A stretch of 64,000 nt of DNA, taken from Lonicera japonica (taxonomy: Eukaryota > Streptophyta > Magnoliopsida > Dipsacales > Caprifoliaceae). The notes under the pieces were generated by a model that was given only the letters and a program-made list of their open reading frames with translations, ran no database searches and was not told where the DNA came from. A program made the translations under genes and the position numbers. Where the stretch lies: assembly GCA_021464415.1 (NCBI GenBank), contig CM038468.1, positions 29,438,969 through 29,502,968 of the forward strand. The letters run 5' to 3'. Shown one piece after another: positions 1 through 11,443 of the stretch (positions are counted from its first letter, which is position 1; every line of letters starts with the position of its first letter).

Positions 1-541
1 TCCGGTTGAACCTTTCAATGAAATTGGTGGAAATGACCTACTTATTATAGATATAAACTCCACCAAATTTTATCTCTTCAAAAGAAGCCGTTTGCACAGG
101 AAAGAATAACAACCATTTTCATAACAACTCCCAACTTGCTAATTAATTGCCATGATATTGATGATTAATTGGAGAGAAAATGATAATTGATCAAACCATT
201 TGCCCATAAACACAATTAGCTAGATAGGCTTGATTGAACACAATTGAAATGACAATAACCAAGTCGCTCTGAAAATAAATTAAAACCAGTAAGTTTACAT
301 AAGTTTTACAACATTAATAAGACAGATTAACAACAACGCATACATATTTCAATAGAGAGTTCAATTACATTCTTCTCCCCTAAAGTTGACATACTTTCTC
401 ACTTTGACACCTGATCGACATTAACAAGGCATACAAATTTCCATGGAACTATAGGGTTCTATGTGCCAAAATTGGAATATCAGTACTAAAGTGAGACACC
501 GGGTAAACTTTAGAGGGAAAAATGCAACTAATTAAAAGTTA
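1..541. other. 3' flank of the DUF247 gene, no gene seen
   Basis: AT-rich sequence downstream of the minus-strand DUF247 gene. I see no coding potential, repeat or RNA gene; part of it is presumably that gene's 3' UTR. Confidence 0.5.
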
Positions 542-2232
542 CTAAGATGAACGAACAGTATAAATGGTTTGTGCCACTTGAAGGGCGAAAAGGATTAAGG
601 CAACAATAATAGAAATAACTGCCCACCTGCTATTAAAATAATAATTTGTCAGCGACGCACAATTACGCTTCAATATTGACGGTAAATTCCTGCGTTTGTA
701 ACGTTTGCAGTACTCGTGCACTACCTTCCACGGCTTTGAGAAGCAAAACTCACCTAAAACAACCTCCTTGCACATACTGTTGAACAAATTCAGCACGTCT
801 TCACTCTCGCCCAAATTGTTTTCTAGCACTTTTGCCTTCACAAGCAACTCCACGTCTTCCTTAGAGCTGATGATTGTGTGCATTAGAAAAACATAAGATG
901 TAATATGATGCTTAACACCAGGCTTACATTGCTCGTATGCAATTAGATTCTTAAGAAATGACTCAGTAGAGTCATACAAGCACAAAGGCGAGATTTCAAA
1001 TCTGTTTATACCGCAAGAACGACATAACCAAGGTAACAAACAGGACGAAGATGAAGATTTAGTGGGGTTGTAGACATAACATGTTGGAGTTCCGGGAATT
1101 CTAGCACCACACAGAAAAGAAAACCAACAAGATATACTAAAATTGATATCAACGACCTCACCCTTACCTGCATGGAAGTTAATCCCAACGCTATCAAGTG
1201 TAGTTGCGGAATAATTCATTGGGTTATCTTCTCGGATTTTTACCTTCCCCCCAGCACACAACCCGGCCGATTTAATAACGTAATTGGGTTGGTACATGTC
1301 TTGGTCATCTTGGAACTTCCCTGCTTCAAGATCATGATCTTCATGCGTAGTGTGTGGTAGATGATAGCATTGGTGTAAAAGGTCGAGTATATGGTCTATA
1401 GTAGTCGGGTAATCCTTCTTAGTTATCGGGCATTGAAAGTTCATTACATTGCCAAAGAAGTCAAGGACAAAGTGATCAAGCGGGAAGAATACATCATGAA
1501 CATCTTGGATTTTGCCAACGGTTAGCTTGAATAATTCAACAAGAACGAACCAAGGAATTTGATTCTCTAGTAGTAACAAGTCGTGCCGAATGTCAATGAG
1601 CACCAAAGTGTTGCCCAAAATTGGGTCACCCACAAGTTTTTGCGGCAGCTTGGATCTGTACACAAGTTCAACTATGAAACAACCATCAAAAAGTAACATT
1701 TGAGCAAACTCACCATCATCGTGAGGCTTTAAACTTCCCTGGTAACAAACTCGAGCATGGGGTACTACCTTTATCATGGAGTCAGCACATTCTTTCATAA
1801 TTTGGTAGACATGATTATCAGATCCGTGTACTTTTGCTTCTTCCGGAGTACTCATTTGACTAAAGCGCTTTTTATCAAAATCTTTCATCAAACGGCTATT
1901 TCGACTAAAGAGGCTTTGCATGTAACTCAGTTTATGCTTATCCATATCTTTGAGTTCACTAGTATCTCTATGAATTGGCCCAATGGAGATGAGCCGAGGG
2001 CTATACGCGCTTTTGTTCCTTTACGAAGCTTTGGAGGGACCTCGTAAATGGAGGGGATCGATTGCGCGGAAGATCTTTGGCCTCCATTTTCATTTTCTTG
2101 GTTGGTTTTGAGCAATTCCCATATGGAGGTGTAAAACTCATCTCTTTCTATTTTGGGAAGAGACCCTTGATCTTCAATTTCCTCTCCTTGATCTTCATAT
2201 AAACCATCATGGTCTTCTATATTTGCAGCCAT
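542..2232 (-). pseudogene. DUF247 (UPF0481) membrane-anchored protein gene with one frameshift
   Basis: The family is plant-specific and its biochemical function is unknown. The upstream reading frame (2232 to about 2010) holds an acidic N-terminus and the opening DUF247 motif SIYEVPPKLRKG. The downstream frame (about 2005 to 542) continues with YSPRLISIGPIHRD, DKHKLSYMQSLFSR, LLFDGCFIVELVYRS, LLLENQIPWFVL and ESFLKNLIAYEQC, all family landmarks. It ends with the usual C-terminal membrane helix (WAVISIIVALILFAL). The two frames meet at about 2005-2013, where one missing base would restore a single 564-codon frame, a normal family length. The family is usually intronless and there is no GT-AG pair, so this is a frameshift and not an intron. 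An extra Cys/Ser-rich stretch of about 40 residues precedes the RFEISPL motif. It may be a pseudogene or a sequencing error. The start at 2232 begins MAANIEDHD and is the only plausible one. Confidence 0.85.
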
Positions 2233-2330
2233 TTGCGCAATTGGTTATTAAGACTAATTTTTTGCTAAAGTATATCACATATTTCTTATGAGTCTGCATA
2301 TTCTTATTTCTTCTCAAGTCAACTTGGTCC

Positions 2331-2343
2331 TCTATATTTATTC
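2331..2343 (-). promoter_or_regulatory. possible TATA box of the DUF247 gene
   Basis: The minus strand reads AATAAATATAG about 100 bases upstream of the ATG at 2232. This is a reasonable place for a core promoter, but the DNA is AT-rich and the match could be chance. Confidence 0.25.
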
Positions 2344-3021
2344 ATTACAGTTGGCAAAGTTTGATTTTAAAGATTCTGACAAGTGGATAGAAAAAAAAAT
2401 TAGTGGTGTGCGGGAAAAAAGATATAATAATTTGGGAAGAGTGAATTTATGAGATTCTTGTATATATTCACGACTGCTGGAATTTTTATATTTATTTATT
2501 TATTCAAAAAAAAATTGCTTTTTGGTCTTAGGTCTTTAATTATTACATGTGAAGACTTGAAATAATCAATGATTTATATTGAAGGTCGATCCATCGCTAA
2601 GCAACTTGATAGTCCATACATAATAAATATGTAATGGTTAGGTGAAATAATTGAAGATTTGATTTGAATAAATAATTTAGAAAATGAATTCAGATTTCGG
2701 TGGCTTCACAATTATATTATCAGTCTCTTTATAGTAAAACAATAGTCTTTTTCCCAATAGACATTGTAAAGCCCGTTTAATTTGGAGTAAAATAATTTTT
2801 TAGCTAAGTTAAAAGGTCTAATTTTGAAATTTTTTAGGCTGTGGTCATTCTAGATATTTTAATTTTGTACCAGCTTCTAGTAAGGACTCATATCTATAAA
2901 TATTGTGCTAAATATACTAGTTTTCTCAGTAGTAGTTTGAAAACCTTGAAATTTATGGGTAACATGACTGTGCGTTGTGTGTGGTGTATATGTGCGAGGT
3001 TGTATAAAATTGAACATTGAG
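2344..3021. other. AT-rich intergenic DNA, nothing recognised
   Basis: No gene, terminal repeat or tandem array was recognised. Short ORFs here have no recognisable domain. Confidence 0.4.
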
Positions 3022-3710
3022 TTAATGGAGGATGAAGATGGCTTTTTAAATTTGGGGCTTTCAAGCTTGGACAGAAATCTAGAGAGAGGAAGTACATTTT
3101 GTCATGGAGGGGATGGAGCAAAACTTTCAATTTGGGACTTTTGTTGTCATGGAGGAAGTACATCTTGTCATTTGTTAACGGTTCGGTTAACGGTTCTTAA
3201 TATAATTTCTTTCCAATAACCGTTAAGGAACCATTATTGAACTTTTCCTTCTAAACTCTATTCCAATTCTTAAGAACCGAACCATTAGAACCGTTATTTC
3301 TTTACAATAATCGTTAATATTTCGATTTTTCTCTTGTTAACGGTTAACAAATAAACCGGAAGAACCGAATAACTGTTAATATTTTGGTTTTTCTTTTGTT
3401 AACGATTAACCGATAAACCGGAGGAACCGAACCATTAGAATCGGTTCGGTTCTTAAACGGTTCTTCACTTTTTTATACTTAGAACCGAACCGTTAAAATT
3501 TAATGGTTCGGTTAACGGTTCTTCGAAAATTGGTTAGGAACTGAACCGATCCCAGCTCTATTGAGAGGAAGTACTGTTTGGTTGGTGGAGGATGAAAATG
3601 GCTTTTAAATTTGGGTCTTTCAAGCTCGGACAGAAATATAGAGAGAGGAAGTACATTTTGTCATGTAGGGGATGGAGCAAAACTTTCAATTTGGGACTTT
3701 TGTTGCTTTA
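3022..3710. repeat. direct duplication flanking an AACCGTT-rich block (possible hAT-like remnant)
   Basis: A segment of about 115 bp (about 3028-3148) recurs at about 3585-3705 with few changes; both copies contain GAGAGAGGAAGTACATTTTG. Between them (3170-3560) lies a block built from degenerate AACCGTTAAC / GGTTCGGTTC units on both strands. The block ends CCCAGCTCTA, which resembles plant hAT termini (TAGAGCTGGG on the other strand). The 10 bp GAGGAAGTAC occurs at both sides (3152-3161 and 3565-3574), but it is also part of the duplicated segment and so is weak evidence for a target-site duplication. Confidence 0.45.
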
Positions 3711-4229
3711 ATTTTGAGCCTATTTGGTTGCTGCTTTACGTTAAAATTTAAAAGCCTCCTCCATGTTTTTTGCCACAACCCATACGCACTTGTACGTATG
3801 GGGAAGGCACCGCTAGTTAATTTTTTTAGCACACATATTTTGGAAGTGTTATGGATGTTTCTTAAGTTTATTTTTTGCAAGGACTTCATTCCTGAATTCA
3901 ATCACTTGTACGGGTACGTTAAATAAAAAATAATAACAAAACTTGAAAATAAATTTCGGTTAAAGAAATCTTCAAAAGGATATTTTTGGATTTAAAAGTT
4001 TAATTTTAAGGACTAGAATAAATAAATAATCCAATTTGACTATCCTTTATCATTTAAATCATAACTTTTTCATTGATCAAATTCTAAATGCCAGAAAAGT
4101 GTCTGCAGTGGGGACAGTCTAGTTAACATGCAATTTCTGCAACAAGAGATTTTGTTTTGATAATAACACATAAAATGTGTGACTTATCAGTTAGAAAAAA
4201 GTACTATATATAGTGAGCTATTTACCCCT
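3711..4229. other. intergenic DNA, nothing recognised
   Basis: AT-rich sequence with no recognisable coding domain, terminal repeats or tandem repeats. Confidence 0.4.
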
Positions 4230-4880
4230 AGAAGCCTTGTGGCACAAAAAAGAGTAAGGACTAAATTGCTAGAATTGAAGTAGGTCACGTGTTGAAGTCG
4301 TAAATGAGAATTGGAGGGAATTAAACAAATCGGAGCTATATGCTCAGCAATTTGTTTAATTTTCTCCAATATCTCATCTCCGATTTCTATATAATCTCAT
4401 ATAAAATTTGTAACCATATCATGTATTCGAGTTGTATGTGAGAATTGGAGGGAATTAAACAAAACCGGAGCTAAATATTATGCGATTTGTTTAATTTCCT
4501 CCAATATCTTATTTCCAACTTCAATATACATGAAAACCAGATCTTGTATTCAAGTCGTAGGGGAGAATTGGAGGGAATTAAATAAATTTAGAGCTATATG
4601 CTCAGCAATTTGTTTAATTTCCTCCAATATCTCATCTCCGAATTCTATATATATATATACTCATAAAATTTATAAACAAATGTTATATTTGGAGGGAATT
4701 AAAAAAATTGGAGCTAAATGTTTAGCAATTTATTTAAGTTTCTCCAATATCTCCTCTCTGACACATATATATATATATACCAAATCTTGTGTTCAAGTCA
4801 TACATGAGAATTCGAGGGAACTAATGTTAATTGATTCCTTTCCTCCAATGTCTCATCTACAACTTCCATATTTATAAAGA
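4230..4880. repeat. tandem array of ~125 bp hairpin-forming units
   Basis: About five diverged units begin at roughly 4306, 4440, 4563, 4690 and 4806. Each contains GGAGGGAATTAAACAAA followed about 30 bases later by its near reverse complement TTTGTTTAATTTCCTCC, so each unit can fold on itself. Units are separated by AT-rich spacers with short TA runs. Origin unknown; tandem MITE copies or a local satellite are both possible. Confidence 0.6.
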
Positions 4881-5087
4881 CAAGCTTATAACCAGATCTT
4901 GTATAACAACTCTGCTCTACTATATTTTCTTACTCGATTTAAGCTCCAAAATTTATAGAAAAAATGAAAGAGCATCGAAAGATGGAGTTTGTTCTCATAA
5001 ATGTAATAGCATCCTAGGATTAAACAACAAAGGCGAGTTATCCTTACCAAATGATTAAGCACCGTCATACATGAGCTGGTATGCAAA

Positions 5088-5210
5088 TCATTTATCACTA
5101 TTATCAGCTTGCATTTCAGCATGCATTTGCTGCACAAGGATTTCTTCAACTGCGTCCATGAATGTTGGAATATTCTGCCGTGTGTGTGCATCTAATGAAT
5201 TTGCCGGTTC
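5088..5210 (-). pseudogene. orphan terminal exon of an unidentified gene
   Basis: On the minus strand a splice acceptor (TGATGGCAG) at 5211 is followed by an open frame of 40 residues beginning EPANSLDAHTRQ and ending in a TGA at 5088-5090. It reads like real protein: amphipathic, with VEEILVQQMHAEMQ near the end. No matching upstream exon was found before the copia element starts at 5652, so it may be a relic cut off from its gene. I do not recognise the family. Confidence 0.35.
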
Positions 5211-5651
5211 CTGCCATCAGAATCAAATGAAAACAGAAAGTTGAAACTTAAATAAATAAAAATGAAAAGATCAAGGTTAACGTATTAAGTTCATGAATTT
5301 GTGATTAATGCAACTTCTGAACTACAAATCCTTTAAGTCATGGTGATCAACTCAACTAAACTAAGATTGTTTTGAGTCCAAAATAAACAGTGCCGAGGCC
5401 AATATACAAAGGAAGATGCTATTTTTACCGGAATTTACTGGTGCAGTTTCTCACTGTGAGGCTCTAATATTTTGTACATTACTGAAAATACAACACAGTG
5501 AAGCATGGAGGTGGAGAAAAGTCGAGTTGGATTTCAAACAGATTATCGAAACAAACGGACCATTTGAAGCCATATTTGTTCAGACATTTTTGTTGCTTTC
5601 CTAGTTTCCCTTTACAATGCCTCAAATTAAAGACCACTCCTAGGAATTTAC
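5211..5651. other. gap between the orphan exon and the copia element
   Basis: No feature recognised. If the exon at 5088-5210 is real, further exons could lie here, but none with convincing splice sites was found. Confidence 0.3.
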
Positions 5652-5902
5652 TGTTAAAACAACTTTTCCCTTTTTCCTCTCCTTTTCCCTTTTTCCTCTC
5701 CATGTTTTACGCCTTCTTTTCCTTCATGTCTCCTCCATGTTTTAAGCTCACTTTTCCTCCATGTTTTAGGCTTTCTTGTTCAATGCTTTTTCTTCTTTTA
5801 CTTGTATATATATAGGGCCTTTCCCCATTGTAAATGTACAGATTGAATACACATTAATATATACAAAACATTCATTTTCTCTCACTCTCTCTAAGTTTAT
5901 CA
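5652..5902 (+). repeat. 5' LTR of the copia element
   Basis: It starts TGTTAAAAC and ends TTTATCA immediately before the primer binding site, about 251 bp. The U3 part is pyrimidine-rich with repeated CTCCATGTTTTA. TATATATATAGGGCC near 5805 is a likely TATA box. Confidence 0.65.
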
Positions 5903-5914
5903 TGGTATCAGAGG
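5903..5914 (+). other. primer binding site (initiator tRNA-Met)
   Basis: TGGTATCAGAGG directly follows the LTR's terminal CA. It is the standard plant copia primer site complementary to the 3' end of initiator tRNA-Met. Confidence 0.85.
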
Positions 5915-6598
5915 TCTAAACTCCAAATCCTCCATCCCTCCATCACAGCTGAACCTATTGCCGCTCAACCAAACATAATCCACACCACCTACAAACACTA
6001 CAGACAGAAGTTTAAAAGCATCGTTCATCCATTACAGACATCCAAACCAACCACGCATCATACCATTCTGATCGACTTGGAAAGACGATCCAAACACCGT
6101 TCGAATCATCACATTCGAACACTCCACGCGCTCTCACGCGCCCCAAACAGAAAAGTCACTCCGCTCCGCCATTTTCACGCGCCACCAACAAGTAAGAAAG
6201 CCACGCCAGCGCCACGTCACTGCCGCGGCACTGCCACGTCAGCGCCGTTTTGGTCGTTAAATACCGTTAAAACTAACGGAATATTCCTGACGCCGTCAAG
6301 AATATTTGCAAATTGACCCCGGAGTTTTCTGGTATTTCTCTTTTGGCCCCAGAACTTTCGGATATTTCTGTTTTGACCACTAAACTTTCTGATTTTTATT
6401 CTAGCCCCTAAACTCTAACGCCGTTACACTCCGTTAAGTCACTGTTAAAAAAAAAAAAAACACTTGTTCCAGGGTTTGTCAGTGTTCTAGATTCAACCGT
6501 GAACTTCATTTTAGCCCGTTCTGTCTCTAAATACCGGTTTCAGGTTCCATGTTTTTTTTCCCTTTCATATTTCATTTTACCAATTCTCCTTTTTCGTC
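5915..6598 (+). other. untranslated leader of the copia element
   Basis: This lies between the primer site and the gag start at 6599. It has GC-rich stretches (about 6100-6250) and an A-run near 6450. No convincing ORF. Confidence 0.5.
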
Positions 6599-9500
6599 AT
6601 GTCTTCCAATTCTGAAATTCTTATTATAATTAAACTTGATGGAAACAATTATAATCACAGGTCGATGCTATTTCACAATTTTTTGAAAGGCAAGGGTCTT
6701 TGGAATTATGTTATTGGTATAGAAAAATGTCCTGCTGATACGGATCCCAAGTTTGCAGACTGGGATATTAATAATAATAAGATTTTAACTTGGATTGCCA
6801 ATACAGTCCTACCATCTATTAGCATACAGCTCGAAAAATGTGATACCGCACAGAAAGCTTGGACCTTTTTGGCAAACAGATATATTCAAACTAATTTTGC
6901 AAAAAGATATAAGCTTGAACAAGATATACGGACTCTACAACAACAAATTGGACAATCTGTGTCCGATTTTCATTCTAGCATGTCTCTTATTTGGGATCAA
7001 TTCGAACTTATGGAACCACAGTGGAGATACGAAACTGTGGGAAACATTTCGTGAAGAAACTCGGCTCGTCCAATTTCTTATGGCTCTCAGGGAAGAATTT
7101 GAACCACTACGAGCTGCCATGCTCCACCGCAAACCTCTGCCTACCGTTGAAGTAGCCCCAACGGAATTAATTACTGAAGAAACCCGTCGAGGTATCTCTT
7201 CAACCATGTCTTCGGTATTCATCGCAGCTCCCCGCTCACAGCAGCAGTTTTACCGACCACCAGCACATCACCTTTCTCCACGTCCTCCCCAACAGCCTTC
7301 CCCTCGGCCACCCAGAGGTTTTTCACAAGTCCAATGTAACTATTGCAAAGAATTTGGTCACACAGTCAAGTACTGCCCCTCTCCGACCTCCAGTTACATG
7401 CGGGGCCTACAAAAATCCCCTCAATCTGCTTCTCAATCTGCTGCTGCTTATACATCATCCGAGGTCCCTACTCATGCAGTCCCCACCAACCAACCCCAGC
7501 TCAGTCATACTGTTGCGTCTGCCTTCTCAGCTCCTATTAGTTCATCTACATCTCCATGGTTTCTTGATTCTGGAGTATCGAACCACATGACATTTGATTC
7601 TACCCACCTTGCCACTACTAGACCGTTACACTCATCTCCACCTATTCATACAGCTAATGGCTCCACCGTCTCTGCTAGTCACATTAGTTCTATCAATACA
7701 AACAACGGTTTGTCAGTACCTAATGTTCTTCTTGTCCCTCAACTATCTATGCAACTTTTATCAGTTGGCCAATTATGTGATCTTGGACTAATCATCTCAT
7801 TTAATTCTTCTGGCTTTGTTGTACAGGACCGTTCGATGAGGACATTAGTTGGGATAGGCCATAGAGTTGGACGCTTATATGTGACAGACAGATTACAGAT
7901 TCTTTCTCCCACTGGTTCATCATTGGCAACATTTACCACTAATCCATCATCTTTTATTTCTTAGCATTCTCGATTAGGTCATGTTTCCTTTTCTCGTCTT
8001 CAATTTATGGTTAATAAAAGGTTGTTAGGACCAGCTACCTTGGACAAAGATTCGTCTTGTGTTGCTTGTAAACTGGCTAAACAACCAGCTCTTCCTTTTA
8101 ATAATAGTACTTCTGTTTTAAATTATCCCTTTGATCTTGTGCATTCTGATGTCTGGGGTAAAGCTCCTATTACATCTATGGGGGGAGCCTCATATTATGT
8201 TGTGTTCATTGATGATTACTCTCGTTACACCTGGATTTATTTACTTCGTTCACGATCAGATTTCTTGAAAGTATACATTGAATTTGCCACTATGATCAAA
8301 ACTCAATTTTCCAAAACCATTAAGGTTTTTCGATCCGACTCTGGAGGTGAATACCTGTCTAAATCTTTTCTTGATTTTCTTAAATCTCAAGGAACTCTCC
8401 CCTAACTCTCTTGCCCCGACACCCCTCAACAGAATAGGGTTGCCGAACGCAAACACCGTCATCTTGTTGAAACAGCCCGCACCTTACTCATCTCCTCCTC
8501 TTTCCCCTCTATTTTCTGGGGTGAAGCCATCCATATTTCTGCATTCATTATTAATCGCATTCCTTCCGTAGTTACTGGTAGTATTTCTCCTTTTGAACGC
8601 CTATTTGGTCACAGACCTGATTATTCATTTCTTCGTATTTTTGGGGCCACCTGTTTTGTGCTTCTTCCAAAACGAGAACGCACAAAACTCACACCAAAAA
8701 CAACTATGTGCATTTTCTTAGGGTATGGGGTTCAACAAAAGGGCTATCGTTGTTATGATCCAATTGCAAAACGACTTCGTATTTCTAGACATGTCACATT
8801 CTGAAAAAATACCCGCTACTACTCCTTGTCCAAAGATCCCGTGTCATCCACTGAGTCCTCCCTATCGGTTGATCCATTCCCTGACTCCTCCATCACCGAA
8901 TCCCTTCATACTCCACCGACTCTTCTCCCTGTTCCTGACCCAATACCTCTACCTACACCTTCCACTGATTCTGTATCTGGTTGTCCTCCTGCTGATACCT
9001 CTACGTCCAGTCCTGACTCTACCTGTCCCGTCGACGGTACCATGACACGACCACTCAGTGATCGTCGCCCACCAGCCAAGTTATCAAATTATCATTGTTT
9101 TCTCTCTGCCAGGCTGTCTCTCCATGAACCTACCTCCTATCGGGCTACTTCTTCGGATCCTAACTGGCAACAGGCTATGACTGATGAATTCACTGCTCTT
9201 CAGTAGATAGATACATGGGATCTAACCAATTTACCTGCAGGTCAATCTGTTGTTGGTTGTAAATGGATTTACAAAATTAAGACCAAGGCTGATGGTTCTG
9301 TTGATCGATACAAGGCTCGTCTTGTTGCGAAGGGCTTTACTCAAGAATATGGCATTGATTATGAAGAAACCTTTGCACCTGTCGCTCGTATGACTACCGT
9401 TCGCACTCTTATCTCAGTTGCCTCTATTCGACAATCGTCCATTCATCAAATGGATGTCAAGAATGCCTTCTTACATGGTGATCTCTCTGAAGTGGTTTAT

Positions 9501-10553
9501 ATGCAACCTCCTCCAGGTCTTCCTCACTTTCCTGGCCAAGTATGTAAGTTACGACGGGCTCTCTACGGCCTTAAACAAGCTCCCAGAGCGTGGTTTGCAA
9601 AATTTTCCAACGCTGTCCTCGCCCATGGATTTTCTCAGAGTTCTCATAATTCGGCTATGTTCACATCTTCCACATCACAAGGCATTGTTATTCTTCTAAT
9701 ATATGTTGATGATATGATTATTACTGGGGATGATTTGGATTTTATATGTCGACTCAAAGCTTACCTGTGTTCTTGTTTTGAAATGAAAGATCTTGGTCCT
9801 CTTCGCTATTTCCTAGGCATTGAGGTTGATCACTCTTCTACATGGTACTTTCTTTCTCAATTGAAATATGCTTATGATATTATTGACCGGGCCGGTCTGA
9901 CAGACAACAAGGTTGCCGACACTCCTCTTGAAATGAATGTTAAGTTTTCTCCTTCAGACTGTAGTCCTCTGACTAATCTTACTTTATACCGCCAACTTGT
10001 GGGAAGTCTCAACTATCTCACTATCACCAGACCAGATATTAGTCATGTTGTCCACATTGTAAGTCAGTTCATGTCTGCACCACGATCTGTTCACTTTGCC
10101 GCTGTTCTTCGTATCATCCGCTACATAAAATGGACCATACAGCAAGGCCTGCATTTCTCGTCTGCCTCTACCCTTACACTTCACGGGTACTCTGATTCTG
10201 ATTGGGCTGGTGATATTACTGATCGGCAATTTACCACCGGTTTCTACATTTTTCTTGGCGACTCTCTCATTTCATGGAAAAGCAAGAAACAAACGGTTGT
10301 TGCTCGTTCTAGTGCTGAGGCTGAATATCGTGCTCTCGCTCACACCACCTCCGAAGTTATTTGGCTTCGCTGGCTCCTTCAAGATATGGGCGTTACTCTT
10401 CCGGATCCTACGCCCCTCTTTTGTGACAATCGCAGTGCTATTCAAATAGCACACAATGATGTTTTTCACGAACGCACTAAGCATATTGAAATGGACTGTC
10501 ACTTTACTCGTCATCATTTCTCCCAAGGACATATTCGGTATCGATGTGACTAA
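6599..10553 (+). pseudogene. copia gag-pol polyprotein, multiply broken
   Basis: Gag begins at 6599 with the LDGNNYNHRSML motif and shifts frame near 7040. The zinc knuckle CNYCKEFGHTVKYC, protease WFLDSGVSNHM, the HSRLGH pre-integrase motif, integrase core (HSDVWG, FIDDYSRYTW, FRSDSGGEY), RT ([31 protein letters not shown]) and RNase H (ARSSAEAEYRAL) follow in order. In-frame stops lie at 7962-7964, 8403-8405, 8802-8804 and 9204-9206. The last intact motif is ERTKHIEMDCHF, after which the family's C-terminus is missing. The RT catalytic YVDD and protease DSG are intact, so the element was functional before the stops arose. Confidence 0.9.
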
Positions 10554-10774
10554 TTACTCTTCTTATTCCATGGAAAAATCCCCAAAATTCCATATTTTAT
10601 ATATTTAGTTTCACTCTATTGGTGTTCCGTGGAATCAATTTTAAACTAATTTTCCACTTTTCCATGTTGTCCGAAAACCACTTCCCCCTAAGTTTCCGTT
10701 TTCCATGTAAAACAATCTAAAACTCCAACAAAATCCAATTATTTTCCATGTTTGTGAACCAATCAAACAAACCA
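10554..10774. other. sequence after the copia truncation, nothing recognised
   Basis: Several TTTTCCATG and CCATGGAA words occur, but no recognisable element or gene. Confidence 0.3.
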
Positions 10775-10915
10775 CAATAGGGGTGTGGGGGTAGCCTAGC
10801 CGGAAAGAAGTTTCACCGGGGTTCAAGTCTCACCCACAGCATTAGGATTTATACTGCTTAGCCCTCCTTTAAATTGTAAAAAGGAAGAGACTTGGACCTT
10901 TCCTTTTAAAAAAAC
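10775..10915 (+). mobile_element. tRNA-derived SINE (first copy)
   Basis: It contains a pol III A-box match (TAGCCTAGCCGG) and a B-box-like GGTTCAAGTCTC about 35 bases later. The body ends GAAGAGACTTGGACCTTTCC and an A-rich tail, shared with the second copy at 11194. A 9 bp match (AACAAACCA at 10766 and 10951) could be a duplicated target, but the second match lies about 35 bases past the tail. Confidence 0.6.
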
Positions 10916-11193
10916 ATCATGTACCATAGTAGAGGTCCTAATATTGATGGAACAAACCATTCGTTGCATACTTGAAATTTAGTTAATTTAATAGCTTAAT
11001 TTGGATGGACAGCAAAAAATCTATATACTAGTTCCCACAAATGAAACATAAATCACATAATATGATTTGACTGAAACATTGATCTTCATCTAAGGAATTA
11101 TAGGATTTTTTCCTTTATACGTTTACTTGGTTATATATTAGCTGAAGTATCTAGTGCAAAATTAATTGGCAATAAGTGTGATGTAGAACAAGA
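10916..11193. other. spacer between two SINEs
   Basis: AT-rich, nothing recognised. Confidence 0.4.
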
Positions 11194-11341
11194 GTGAGTG
11201 GATGAGCCTATTGGGTAAAGGCATGCAACTAGTTGCGGGATTTCCCAAGTTCAACTCTCACCAAGGGTGGGGTGTAAAAATGAAGAGATTTGGACCTTCC
11301 TATAGAAAAAAAAAAAAACAAAAAAAAAACAGATCATGACT
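11194..11341 (+). mobile_element. tRNA-derived SINE with 10 bp target-site duplication
   Basis: A-box-like TGAGCCTATTGGG and B-box-like AAGTTCAACTCTC are followed by the shared 3' body GAAGAGATTTGGACC and a long A-rich tail. The perfect 10-mer TAGAACAAGA lies just before (11184-11193) and after (11342-11351). A dozen bases separate the poly-A from the right copy. Confidence 0.7.
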
Positions 11342-11443
11342 TAGAACAAGATAAATAAGAGAAGGCAAGAGGAAGAAGTTTCCCTTTTGGCAATGACTGG
11401 CAAACCAAAGTTCTCTTGGTTAAGTTATGAGTTAGATCCATAT

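Larger units (their letters stand above)
5652..10553 (+). mobile_element. Ty1/copia LTR retrotransposon, 3'-truncated and decayed
   Basis: Order on the plus strand: 5' LTR (5652-5902), tRNA-Met primer site (5903-5914), leader, gag, protease, integrase, RT, RNase H. The integrase-before-RT order defines Ty1/copia. The sequence departs from the family right after the RNase H domain (about 10540), and no second copy of the LTR was found, so the 3' UTR and 3' LTR are missing. Because the right end is lost, the flanking TTTAC (5647-5651) cannot be checked as a target-site duplication. Several stops and a frameshift show it is dead. Confidence 0.85.

Noticed and set aside
3170..3560. AACCGTT-rich block as a gene or regulatory array
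   Set aside because: Degenerate low-complexity repeat common in plant DNA. A hAT remnant is possible, but ends and duplication are not convincing.
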